A stretch of 64,000 nucleotides of DNA from Bacillus sp. 103mf (lineage in GTDB: Bacteria > Bacillota > Bacilli > Bacillales > Bacillaceae_G): contig NZ_FPAF01000001.1 in assembly GCF_900116295.1 (NCBI RefSeq), positions 620,001 to 684,000 of the forward strand, in the 5' to 3' direction. Below the pieces are notes generated by a model, which was not told the DNA's origin, made no database searches, and was given only the letters and a program-made list of their open reading frames with translations. Of this stretch, positions 46,542 to 54,742 are shown one piece after another; position 1 is the stretch's first letter; each line of letters begins with the position of its first letter. A program made the translations under genes and the position numbers.

Positions 46542-46958
46542 CTATTTCACAAAATAAATCCAATGAAATAAAGATCCTACTACCTTACCAAGAACAAGTG
46601 CAATAAGAAGAATAACAATTTTCCCATCAACCCCAACACGTTTTGCTAATATTGGAAGTACATTCAGCACTTCTGTTAAAGCAGCAGCAAGCATTCCGAT
46701 AAATGTGCCGCATAACAGTCCAAGTAACAAAAGCCAATACGGTGAAACAAGCAATGTAACATCACGTAAACTGCACCACGCACCGCTTAGTGCACCACTC
46801 ACAACAGCCCATTCATAATATTGAACTCGATGACCACTTTTCGTTAACTGAGCGAGCCTTGGAATCATACCCAATACAGTTAAAAATGCAACGTATCCTC
46901 CTCCAACCGCAATTCCACCAGCAAATCCAATAAAGATAACCTCAATATATTCAATCAT
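46542..46958 (-). CDS. spoVAB: stage V sporulation protein AB
   Basis: 138 aa with four or five membrane helices (EVIFIGFAGGIAVGGGYVAFLTVLGMIPRL...ALTEVLNVLPILAKRV). Required with the other SpoVA proteins for dipicolinic acid uptake. Overlaps spoVAA by 8 bp. Confidence 0.92.
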   Translation of the reverse strand: MIEYIEVIFIGFAGGIAVGGGYVAFLTVLGMIPRLAQLTKSGHRVQYYEWAVVSGALSGAWCSLRDVTLLVSPYWLLLLGLLCGTFIGMLAAALTEVLNVLPILAKRVGVDGKIVILLIALVLGKVVGSLFHWIYFVK

Positions 46959-47571
46959 TTCGAATTTTCTTTATCATTTCTTTATTTTCATTCATCATCA
47001 CATATTGATCGAGAGATTGCTGATATTGAAACATTTCAACTTCTAATGGGCTTGGCTCTTCATTAATGCGCTTTTGAAAAACGTGATTAAAAAAAAGAAT
47101 CATTCCAAGTCCAAGCCCTAACGAATATGGGATTTGAAATAAAAGTGGCTTTCTGTTACTTTCTCCTGTAACCATGTAATATAAACGTTGATGCACTTGC
47201 TGCATACTAACGTCTTCATGAAAATAAATAATCGCAAGAGCCGCTCCCACAAATAACAATAACCATACCATCCCAAAGAGAAATGGATTTACTTCTTTTT
47301 TTTCATATACAATTTCAACAATCGTTTGCGCCGAACCGAGCAAATTAATTTCTAAACTGCTGGAATACTGCCTAATACTCTGAATAACTTTCATCACATC
47401 AATTACAACATGCGTTTTATCTTTCTTTGTAATTTTGTATACAGCCTGTCGTTTTATCTCGTCTACAATATGCGACTCTCCAACCACTTGTGCAACATCA
47501 CCAATTTTAATCTCATAAGCAGGCGACACTTGTAGACGATTCCTCATCTTTACATATATCGTTTGCTCCAC
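46951..47571 (-). CDS. spoVAA: stage V sporulation protein AA
   Basis: 206 aa, an N-terminal soluble domain (IYVKMRNRLQVSPAYEIKIGDVAQVVGE) then two membrane helices. GTG at 47571 with AGAGGTG 6 bases upstream matches the B. subtilis length. First gene of the operon, behind a SigG promoter. Confidence 0.92.
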   Translation of the reverse strand: MEQTIYVKMRNRLQVSPAYEIKIGDVAQVVGESHIVDEIKRQAVYKITKKDKTHVVIDVMKVIQSIRQYSSSLEINLLGSAQTIVEIVYEKKEVNPFLFGMVWLLLFVGAALAIIYFHEDVSMQQVHQRLYYMVTGESNRKPLLFQIPYSLGLGLGMILFFNHVFQKRINEEPSPLEVEMFQYQQSLDQYVMMNENKEMIKKIRND

Positions 47572-47603
47572 TCCAATCACCTCTTAACTATTCCTCGTAG
47601 TTG

Positions 47604-47634
47604 TAGTATGGATATTGGAAAATTTTCTAATACA
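47604..47634 (-). promoter_or_regulatory. SigG promoter of the spoVA operon
   Basis: TGTATT (47634-47629), 18-bp spacer, CATACTA (47610-47604) on the minus strand; the -10 is a perfect SigG box. Confidence 0.8.
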
Positions 47635-47649
47635 ACTTTTTTAAAATAA

Positions 47650-47684
47650 AAAAACGAATAGACTATTCGCCTATTCGTTCCTTC
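47650..47684 (-). terminator. terminator of the spoIIA operon, overlapping sigF stop
   Basis: AACGAATAG-GCGAATAGT-CTATTCGTT followed by seven T on the minus strand; the TAG of sigF is inside the structure. Confidence 0.85.
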
Positions 47685-48421
47685 ATTTGCTTTAATATTT
47701 TCTTTTCTAGCCGTGATACTTGTACTTGAGAAATTCCTAAACGCTCCGCTACTTCCGATTGTGTTTGATCTTTATAATACCGCAAATATACAATCAATCG
47801 TTCACGCTCATCTAATTCACGAATTGCTTCTTTCAACGCAATCTTATCAAACCACTTTGTTTCAGAACGATCCGCTATTTGATCTAAAACAGTAATAGGA
47901 TCACCATCATTTTCATACACCGTTTCATGTATAGATGATGGTGTCCGGCTTGCTTCTTGCGCCATTACAACTTCTTCCGGCGTTAACTCTAACGCCTCTG
48001 CTATTTCGGTAATTGTTGGTGCACGGCCATACTCTTTTGATAATTCGTCTTTCATTTTACGAATTTTATTTCCAGTTTCTTTTAAAGAACGACTTACTTT
48101 CACTGTCCCGTCATCACGTAAAAAACGTTGAATTTCTCCAATAATCATGGGAACTGCATATGTTGAAAACTTTACATCAAAAGATAGATCAAATTTATCG
48201 ACAGATTTCAGTAAACCAATACAGCCAATTTGAAACAAGTCCTCCGGCTCGTAACCGCGATTTAAAAAACGTTGTACAACCGACCAAACAAGTCTCATAT
48301 TATTTTGTATAATTAAATCTCTCGCTCCTTGATCACCATCTTGACTTCGCTTAATTAATTCTTTTAACTCATGATCCTTTAACTGACCTTTTCCTTTTTC
48401 ACTTCTGACCTCTATGTCCAT
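47663..48421 (-). CDS. sigF: sporulation sigma factor SigF
   Basis: 252 aa sigma-70 family factor, first forespore-specific sigma. Region 2 (NMRLVWSVVQRFLNRGYEPEDLFQIGCIGLLKSVDKFD), region 3 and region 4 helix-turn-helix (SEVAERLGISQVQVSRLEKKIL) are present. ATG at 48421 with AAGGAG. Held inactive by SpoIIAB. Confidence 0.97.
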   Translation of the reverse strand: MDIEVRSEKGKGQLKDHELKELIKRSQDGDQGARDLIIQNNMRLVWSVVQRFLNRGYEPEDLFQIGCIGLLKSVDKFDLSFDVKFSTYAVPMIIGEIQRFLRDDGTVKVSRSLKETGNKIRKMKDELSKEYGRAPTITEIAEALELTPEEVVMAQEASRTPSSIHETVYENDGDPITVLDQIADRSETKWFDKIALKEAIRELDERERLIVYLRYYKDQTQSEVAERLGISQVQVSRLEKKILKQMKERIGE

Positions 48422-48433
48422 AGGCAATTCTCC

Positions 48434-48874
48434 TTAATTGCATAGAGCGTTACTTTTTGATAGATGCTTCGTCAAATGGATCGTTGTCCCGAAGGATTTA
48501 TTAGAAATAACCTCTACTTCGTCCATAAAATTTTCCATAATGGTAAATCCCATTCCGGAACGCTCTAATTCGGGTTTTGTTGTAAAAAGGGGTTGCCTTG
48601 CTTCATCTAAATCTAGAATTCCAATCCCTTCATCACGAATCGTTAACTTTACCATACCATCTTCTAAAATAACCGTAATATACACAACGCCATCTGGGTG
48701 TCCTTCATATCCATGAATAATAGCATTCGTTACCGCCTCAGACACAACTGTTTTCACTTCCGTTAACTCTTCCATCGTTGGATCAAGCTGCGCAATAAAA
48801 GCCGCAACTGTAACCCGAGCAAACGATTCATTTTGACTTAATGCTGAAAATTGAAGGTTCATCTCATTTCTCAT
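48434..48874 (-). CDS. spoIIAB: anti-sigma F factor, serine kinase SpoIIAB
   Basis: 146 aa GHKL-type kinase: N-box [18 protein letters not shown]1 IRDEGIGI, G2 RSGMGFTIM. It binds SigF or phosphorylates SpoIIAA. Its ATG is next to the spoIIAA stop codon. Confidence 0.97.
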   Translation of the reverse strand: MRNEMNLQFSALSQNESFARVTVAAFIAQLDPTMEELTEVKTVVSEAVTNAIIHGYEGHPDGVVYITVILEDGMVKLTIRDEGIGILDLDEARQPLFTTKPELERSGMGFTIMENFMDEVEVISNKSFGTTIHLTKHLSKSNALCN

Positions 48875-49225
48875 CTATGCCACCCCCAATGTCGCAAGCG
48901 CATGCGCTTCATCTTCTTCTAATCGAATAATTTTAAATAGCCCTGACATCTCAAATAAGCGCTTTACAGCAGGAGAAATTGCACAAACAACCATTTCGCC
49001 GCCTAAGCTTTTGACATGTTTATATCTACCTAATATAACACCAAGACCAGAGCTATCCATAAATGCTAGTTGTTCTAAATTTAAAATAATATGATGAACA
49101 TGATGCGTCTCAATCATATCAGTTACTTTCGCTCGCAACTCTTCGGCAGTATGATGATCTAGTTCGCCCGCTAAACGAACACATAAGACGTCACGCTTTA
49201 CTTCTAAATGGATGGAAAGACTCAC
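48875..49225 (-). CDS. spoIIAA: anti-anti-sigma factor SpoIIAA
   Basis: 116 aa STAS-domain protein. Ser58 in [16 protein letters not shown] is the phosphorylation site used by SpoIIAB and reversed by SpoIIE. First gene of the operon here, because dacF (normally co-transcribed upstream) is separated by 660 bp of repeats. Confidence 0.97.
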   Translation of the reverse strand: MSLSIHLEVKRDVLCVRLAGELDHHTAEELRAKVTDMIETHHVHHIILNLEQLAFMDSSGLGVILGRYKHVKSLGGEMVVCAISPAVKRLFEMSGLFKIIRLEEDEAHALATLGVA

Positions 49226-49279
49226 TCTATTTCCTCCTTACATTCAAAATTCGCGTATACACGCAAAACATATAAGAAG

Positions 49280-49338
49280 TTTTTCTCTAAAATAAATGTA
49301 GAATCCTTCCACCTGACAAAAGAAGTACTATTTCGTCA
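49280..49338 (-). promoter_or_regulatory. SigH promoter and Spo0A box of spoIIA
   Basis: On the minus strand AGGATTC (49307-49301), a 12-bp spacer and AGAGAAAAA (about 49289-49281) fit the SigH consensus with one mismatch; TGACGAA (49338-49332) is a Spo0A box upstream. The repeats begin only ~25 bp beyond. Confidence 0.55.
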
Positions 49339-49384
49339 TAAAATGAACCTTCTATATAAATCCAAATTAAAAAACCGACATAAA

Positions 49385-49651
49385 GTGAAACTTTAATCAG
49401 TGAGGGTCTTCATCCCGCACTGATTATCAGCCCTCACCAATCGGGCTTTTACGGGCAGTTTATCTCCCACTTAACTTCTTAAGAAAAGCGGAAGTGGCTC
49501 GTTCAGAATGTGAGGGGGATAGAGCTTCTGACGTAGAGGTGTTTTTTACCTCTTAGGAAGAAGCGAAGCCACCGAACATTCTAGCCACTGAAGCTAGACA
49601 ATGCTTTCGCCGAATTTTGAGGCGGGAGTATTACTGCCCAAGAATAGCGGG
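49385..49651 (-). mobile_element. bcr1-like element, copy 7 (267 bp, inside repeat A)
   Basis: ATAAA at 49380-49384 and 49652-49656. It carries the usual ends plus an extra ~120-bp insert (about 49481-49620) of the third repeat family, whose parts also occur at 25033-25083 and 26357-26413. Confidence 0.85.
49481..49620. repeat. third repeat family, longest copy
   Basis: GAAAAGCGGAAGTGGCTCGT at one end and 'gccaccgaacattctagccactgaagctagacaatgctttcgcc' at the other, with an internal AGAGGTGTTTTTTACCTCT hairpin. Nested within bcr1-like copy 7. Confidence 0.65.
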
Positions 49652-49861
49652 ATAAAACCATTCTTTTTCGGTGGGCGAGAGCATCTGGCCATGTATAGAA
49701 GCGGTCAGTGCCCTTTCCTGCCACATACAAGGTAAAACAAAGGGAGAAAGCAAGTGCAGGTTCCTTTTCTTCTGCATAGCCGCAATCTATATGTCGAAAA
49801 ATGAAAATGGATTCATATAGAAACATCTCTCACTATCGAAATCATAGCAAAATTACTAAAA

Positions 49862-49890
49862 GAGAAAGCGGCAACTAAATTGCCGCTATT
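49862..49890 (-). terminator. terminator of dacF
   Basis: AGCGGCAA-TTTAG-TTGCCGCT then TTCTCTTTT on the minus strand. Confidence 0.75.
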
Positions 49891-51064
49891 TCGATGTCGA
49901 AAACATCCCAAAACTTCGTTTAAATAATTCCCACCAGCTCGCTGCTGCAACATCTTCTTTTGCAACAATTGTTTGTTTGAGTAACACTTCATTCCCTTTT
50001 TTTATAACAAGTGTACCTAAGGCATCTCCTTTTTTAATTGGAGCTTTCACCTTCTCCTCAGCAACTACTTCTTTTTTGAGATTCTTCATTGTTTCTCCTT
50101 TTTTCATTAACAGAGAAACATTGTCAGAAGCTACTAAGTCGACAGTTTCTTTTTTTCCTTTTCCTACTTTTACCGTTTGAATTTTTTCTCCCCTTGTATA
50201 CATCTTTTTCGTCATATATTGACTAAATGCATAATCAAGAAGCTTCGTTACTTCCGCATTTCGTTCCTTTGATGTTGGAGATCCCATAATAACAGAAATG
50301 ACACGCATGCCATTGCGTTCTGCAGATGCTGTTAAACAATATTTTGCTTCTGTTGTAAAACCTGTTTTTACACCGTCAACACCTGGATAGAAACGAACAA
50401 GCTTGTTTGTATTTACAAGCCAAAATTTCTTATCCGTATCTTCTCGTAAATAATCTTCATATTTCCCTGTATATTTACGGATTAACGGGTATTTCATTAA
50501 TTCCTTTGCCATAACTGCCATGTCATATGCTGTTGAATAATGATTTTCGGCTGGAAGACCTGTTGGATTTTGAAAATGAGTATTTTTAAGTCCTAAATCT
50601 TTTGCTTTTTTATTCATCCTATCTACAAATCCTTCTTCTGATCCAGCAATATGTTCTGCAACTGCAACGGATGCATCATTTCCAGATGCAATGGCAATGC
50701 CTTTTAACATTTCATCGACTGTCATTTCTTCACCAGGCTCAAGGAAAATTTGTGACCCGCCCATAGAAGCTGCATGTTCACTCGTTCTCACTTTATCTTT
50801 CAGTTTTAATTTTCCTTTTTCAATTTGTTCCATAATGAGTAACATGGTCATAATTTTTGTCATACTAGCAGGTGGCAACTTTTCATTTGGACTTTTTTCA
50901 AATAAAACTTTCCCTGTATCCTGCTCAATCACAATTGCTGACGATGCTTGTTCTGCTAGTTTCGGTTTTGTTTCTGCTTCTTTTTTCTCAGACTGTGCAA
51001 AACCGATTGGAACAGCAGAAAGCAATAACATGAAACACACAAGTATTCCTATTAATCGCTTCAT
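49886..51064 (-). CDS. dacF: D-alanyl-D-alanine carboxypeptidase DacF
   Basis: 392 aa with signal peptide (MKRLIGILVCFMLLLSAVPI...FAQ). The active-site motifs are ASMTK (SxxK), SGNDAS (SxN) and VKTGFT (KTG); a C-terminal beta domain and amphipathic anchor (WWELFKRSFGMF) follow. It trims peptidoglycan stem peptides in the forespore. In related genomes it is co-transcribed with spoIIA; here it has its own terminator and a repeat cluster downstream. Confidence 0.95.
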   Translation of the reverse strand: MKRLIGILVCFMLLLSAVPIGFAQSEKKEAETKPKLAEQASSAIVIEQDTGKVLFEKSPNEKLPPASMTKIMTMLLIMEQIEKGKLKLKDKVRTSEHAASMGGSQIFLEPGEEMTVDEMLKGIAIASGNDASVAVAEHIAGSEEGFVDRMNKKAKDLGLKNTHFQNPTGLPAENHYSTAYDMAVMAKELMKYPLIRKYTGKYEDYLREDTDKKFWLVNTNKLVRFYPGVDGVKTGFTTEAKYCLTASAERNGMRVISVIMGSPTSKERNAEVTKLLDYAFSQYMTKKMYTRGEKIQTVKVGKGKKETVDLVASDNVSLLMKKGETMKNLKKEVVAEEKVKAPIKKGDALGTLVIKKGNEVLLKQTIVAKEDVAAASWWELFKRSFGMFSTSK

Positions 51065-51091
51065 GACTAACCCTCCATTCTATATCACACC

Positions 51092-51120
51092 TATTTTTTC
51101 CAAACGAAGGGGTTTTATAC
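51092..51120 (-). promoter_or_regulatory. SigF promoter of dacF
   Basis: GTATA (51120-51116), 14-bp spacer, GGAAAAAATA (51101-51092) on the minus strand, very close to the SigF consensus. Confidence 0.75.
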
Positions 51121-51141
51121 CATAATTTTCTAAAAATATAG

Positions 51142-51200
51142 TTGACAAATCATTATGCACTATATATTGTATTAAGTGTATTACACCTAATAGTACACTT
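51142..51200 (+). promoter_or_regulatory. promoter and operator of the GntR-ABC operon
   Basis: TTGACA (51142-51147), 17 bp, TATTGT (51165-51170), followed by the inverted repeat AAGTGTAtTA-CACC-TAgTACACTT-like sequence at 51174-51200, which fits YtrA-type GntR operators. Autoregulation is likely. Confidence 0.65.
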
Positions 51201-51231
51201 ATACTTTTTTATTAGAAAGGAGACATTGCTC

Positions 51232-51651
51232 TTGCACATTCAACTAGATCCAAGAAGCAACACTCCGATATGGGAACAAATTGTTCATAATGTTAAAGAG
51301 CTAATTTTAAGGGGGATGCTCGAACCTAACGATAAACTCCCTTCCGTTCGTGAACTTGCCTCTTCACTAGTGATTAATCCAAACACAGTGAGTAAGGCTT
51401 ATCAAGAATTAGAGCGGCAAGGAATTATCGAAACGCTGCGCGGCAAAGGAACATTTGTCTCGCAATCCATTACTCCCGCACAAGATGAAAGGAAAATTGC
51501 TATGGTAGAAAAACAATTTCATCAATTGTTACTAGAAGCTTCTTATCTCGGTATTTCAAAAGAAAAAATTCATGATTGGATTGATTCATACTATAAAGAG
51601 TTAGGAGGAAATACTCATGTTAAAAGTGACGAACGTAAAGAAAACAATTGA
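51232..51651 (+). CDS. YtrA-subfamily GntR transcriptional regulator
   Basis: 139 aa. A short GntR protein: LDPRSNTPIWEQIVHNVKELILRGMLEPNDKLPSVRELASSL and NPNTVSKAYQELERQGIIETLRGKGTFVSQ make the winged helix; the C-terminal domain is only two helices, typical of YtrA members, which regulate ABC transporter operons. TTG at 51232 with AAAGGAG upstream is preferred to a 30-residue longer frame. It overlaps the next gene by 35 bp. Confidence 0.92.
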   Translation: MHIQLDPRSNTPIWEQIVHNVKELILRGMLEPNDKLPSVRELASSLVINPNTVSKAYQELERQGIIETLRGKGTFVSQSITPAQDERKIAMVEKQFHQLLLEASYLGISKEKIHDWIDSYYKELGGNTHVKSDERKENN

Positions 51652-52498
51652 TAATCAAACGATATTAGAAGATATTTCATTTACTTTAAAAAAAGGAAGC
51701 ATTACCGGATTACTCGGAAGAAACGGAGCTGGAAAAACAACGTTATTACGTACACTCGTTGGAATCTTAAATCCAGATGAAGGCACTGTTACCTATAACG
51801 AAGTTGACGTGCACAAACACCCTGAAGTGAAACAAACAGTTGTATATGTTCCAGACTCTACAAACGTATTAAGCGGCTATACAGTAAAAGAAATCGTAAA
51901 ATTCTATAAAGCAGTCTATCAAAATTTCAATACAGACTATTTTTATGAGTTACTAGAGCGTTTTAACTTACCAGACAAACGTATTCGCAGCTACTCCCGC
52001 GGAATGAAAGCATTATTAGCAATGATCTTAGCTTTTTCTACTGGCGTAGAATACATTATTTTAGATGAGCCAACAAACGGACTTGATCCAATCGTAAAAA
52101 GACAAATCCTGCAATTTTTAATTGAAGAAGTAGCAGAACGCGAAATTACCATTCTCATTTCTACGCATCACTTAGATGAAATTGAAAAAATCGCAGACAC
52201 AGTCATCATTTTAAAAGATCATACCATTGCATCGATTACAGCTTTAGACGATACAAAATCACGGTATGCAAAAATTCAAGTCGCTTATGAACGTTCACTA
52301 CCACAAAAGCTAGAAAACTTAAGTAATGTAAAAGTATTACAACAAACCGGAAAAGTATACACCGTTTTAATCGAAGGCACTGTAGCAACTACGTTAGAAA
52401 AATTTCATAAAGAACAGCCGCTCTTATTAGAAGAATTACCAATGTCACTTGAGGATGTATTTGTTACGGCTTTTGAGGAGGGGTCACATGTTTCATAG
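51617..52498 (+). CDS. ABC transporter ATP-binding protein
   Basis: 293 aa. Walker A GLLGRNGAGKTT, signature YSRGMKALLAM (a degenerate LSGGQ, common in exporters of the YtrB/BcrA type), Walker B EYIILDEPTNGLDP and ISTHHLDEIE. The C-terminal ~80 residues form the usual regulatory extension. TTAGGAGG upstream of the ATG. Likely powers the permeases encoded downstream, possibly for cell-wall-active peptides or acetoin-like substrates; unproven. Confidence 0.92.
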   Translation: MLKVTNVKKTIDNQTILEDISFTLKKGSITGLLGRNGAGKTTLLRTLVGILNPDEGTVTYNEVDVHKHPEVKQTVVYVPDSTNVLSGYTVKEIVKFYKAVYQNFNTDYFYELLERFNLPDKRIRSYSRGMKALLAMILAFSTGVEYIILDEPTNGLDPIVKRQILQFLIEEVAEREITILISTHHLDEIEKIADTVIILKDHTIASITALDDTKSRYAKIQVAYERSLPQKLENLSNVKVLQQTGKVYTVLIEGTVATTLEKFHKEQPLLLEELPMSLEDVFVTAFEEGSHVS

Positions 52499-53573
52499 GG
52501 CGTTGTGGATGCGAACGTTTAAACAGGGGAAATATGTACTTTTATTATTTTGGTTAAGTAGTTTTTATATGCTTCCTTATCAATATTATAACGGTGCACA
52601 ATCTGAATTATCTCAATCAACAATGAAATTTGATGGTTATGTATATTACTACGCCTATTCTTTTCAAACAGTAGATCCAGTCATGATACAAGGTATTACT
52701 CTCATTGCACTCGCTTGTCTATTGATTGGATGGGAACGAAGCAATCAATCTATTGATTTTCTTTTCTCTATGCCTTTCAAGCGAAAAGATATTTTTCTAA
52801 CAAAATGGTTGTTTGGTATTTTTAATATTATAATCGTAAACATTGTTTGTTGGATTAGTATGTATGGGATTAAAAAGCTCTCTTTTCATGATCAATATCA
52901 AATCTTTAGCCCTTTTCACACTTACTTTTTGTACACTACAATTATACTCATTGCTGTCTATACATTTGCGTTGTTTATTGGCACCATTACAGGAAGTCTT
53001 CTTTCACAAGGTTTCTTAACAGCAAGTATTTTATATCTTCCATACATTTTAATAGTATCATTATTGGGATTTTTTTACGTTCATGTAGGAGATTCAGAGA
53101 AAGAATTATATAAAACAGAACCTAAGTTTATTGACTACATAGAACAGACAAGCGTATTAGCACCATTACACGAATTTTATATTCAATATGATTACCATCC
53201 TATTGAAAATTTTGATCAACATGGGAATAAAATCTCCGAATCACCAAGGTTAAATCCTATGGAAAAGATATCAATACCATCTGCTTGGAATCTCCTCAGC
53301 ACGATTGCTTATATTATCATATTTTTCCCATTAGGAATTACTTTATATACGTATTCTCCTAACGATCAAAACGGAAAAATCCTTTTATTTCCAAAGTCAC
53401 AAAAATGGTTCATTGCTTGTACTGTCATTTGTATTGCGCTGTTAGGTGGACGCATATTGGGAATGCGCCTCTCTATATGGGGATATTATATAAGCGTTTT
53501 TGGAACTGGGATTATTAGTTATATCATATTAACTCGATTGCTGAAATGGAAATTCTCTCTCGGTGGAAGATAA
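52488..53573 (+). CDS. ABC transporter permease 1 (paralogue)
   Basis: 361 aa with about six membrane helices. MFHRALWMRTFKQGKYVLLLFWLSSFY begins all three permeases of the operon; IGWERSNQSIDFLFSMPFKRKDIFLTKWLFGIFNI and SPFHTYFLYTTIILIAVYTFALFIGTITGSLLSQG are the conserved middle, and a large extracellular loop lies between helices 4 and 5. ATG at 52488, GAGGAGGGG upstream, overlapping the ATPase stop by 11 bp. Confidence 0.88.
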   Translation: MFHRALWMRTFKQGKYVLLLFWLSSFYMLPYQYYNGAQSELSQSTMKFDGYVYYYAYSFQTVDPVMIQGITLIALACLLIGWERSNQSIDFLFSMPFKRKDIFLTKWLFGIFNIIIVNIVCWISMYGIKKLSFHDQYQIFSPFHTYFLYTTIILIAVYTFALFIGTITGSLLSQGFLTASILYLPYILIVSLLGFFYVHVGDSEKELYKTEPKFIDYIEQTSVLAPLHEFYIQYDYHPIENFDQHGNKISESPRLNPMEKISIPSAWNLLSTIAYIIIFFPLGITLYTYSPNDQNGKILLFPKSQKWFIACTVICIALLGGRILGMRLSIWGYYISVFGTGIISYIILTRLLKWKFSLGGR

Positions 53574-53621
53574 CGATATTTTTAATCAAGAAGTAAACAC
53601 ATACAAATAGAGGTGAATTAC

Positions 53622-54692
53622 ATGTTCCATAAAGCATTATGGATGCGAAACTGGAAACAAGGGAAATATACCATCTTACTCTTTTGGCTCATTAATTTCT
53701 ATATACTGTCATACAAGTATTATGAAGCAGCCGCAAAAGAGTTTGAAAACTTACAAATGATGCGTCGATGGAAATATCATTTCTATTATCACTATATTTT
53801 CCCTGAAGAAACTATAGTAATACAAAGTGCACTTGTTATTGTCCTAGGTTGTGTACTCATTGGCTGGGATCGTCATAATCAATCTACCGACTTACTTTGG
53901 TCGATGCCATTTAAACGAACACACATCTTTCTTGCAAAATGGATTTTTGGTGTTTCGAATATTATTGGCATGCTTATTGTAAACTGGGGAATTTTCGCTA
54001 TTATGAAAAAAACAACTTTTCATAATAAGTATCAAATATTTTCACCGTTTCACTATTATTTCCTATATGCAACTATCGTACTCATTGCAATCTATACGTT
54101 AACACTATGTATTGGAACAATTGCTGGAAATATTGTATCACAAGGCTTTTTAACTGCAATTGTTCTTATTTTACCGTTCGTATTGTCTATTTTAATTGCT
54201 GGATTCATTTCTGTTCATACGAATAAATCTTATTCCAACACTTACGAACAAGAAAATACATATATGAATAATGCCGGAACACTTACGGCATTTTCACCGA
54301 TGATGTATTTTCAAATTTACTTCAATTATAATCCTAACCTTAATTATAAAGACGACAATGGCAAGCATTTAGACGAGCCTAATTTCACTAAGATTCCTTC
54401 CGCATGGAAGCTTTTAAGTCCAGTTATATATATACTTTTTCTATTACCATTAAGTACGTACTTATATGCTCGGTCACCTAACGAACAAAACGGAAAAATA
54501 CTCCTTTTTCCAAAACTACAAAAGCTCTTTATCGTTTGTACCGTAACGTGCTTTGCCTTACTTGGTGCTCGTTTACTAGGAGGAATCAATTCGTTGGTAG
54601 GCTATTATAGCGGTTTTCTGGGCACAGGAGTTATTACTTATCTCATTCTATCTCGTCTGTTAAAATGGAAATTTTCTTTCGTAGGAAGATAG
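53622..54692 (+). CDS. ABC transporter permease 2 (paralogue)
   Basis: 356 aa; begins MFHKALWMRNWKQGKYTILL and shares IGWDRHNQSTDLLWSMPFKRTHIFLAKWIFG and SPNEQNGKILLFP-LQKLF with its neighbours, over the whole length. GAGGTGAATTAC precedes the ATG at 53622. Divergent in the extracellular loop. It probably arose by tandem duplication. Confidence 0.88.
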   Translation: MFHKALWMRNWKQGKYTILLFWLINFYILSYKYYEAAAKEFENLQMMRRWKYHFYYHYIFPEETIVIQSALVIVLGCVLIGWDRHNQSTDLLWSMPFKRTHIFLAKWIFGVSNIIGMLIVNWGIFAIMKKTTFHNKYQIFSPFHYYFLYATIVLIAIYTLTLCIGTIAGNIVSQGFLTAIVLILPFVLSILIAGFISVHTNKSYSNTYEQENTYMNNAGTLTAFSPMMYFQIYFNYNPNLNYKDDNGKHLDEPNFTKIPSAWKLLSPVIYILFLLPLSTYLYARSPNEQNGKILLFPKLQKLFIVCTVTCFALLGARLLGGINSLVGYYSGFLGTGVITYLILSRLLKWKFSFVGR

Positions 54693-54742
54693 CGATACTA
54701 TTCTAACCAATACAAATATACGTATTAATCGAGGTGAATTAT

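Larger units (their letters stand above)
49358..49812 (+). repeat. repeat A, copy 7, split by a bcr1-like element
   Basis: Left piece (ends 'aaaaaaccgacATAAA', 49384) and right piece ('ATAAAaccattctttttcggtgggcgagagcatctggcc' from 49652) together form one repeat A. The bcr1-like element sits exactly at the internal ATAAA. The right part ends with 'gccgcaatctatatgtcgaaaa'. Confidence 0.85.
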
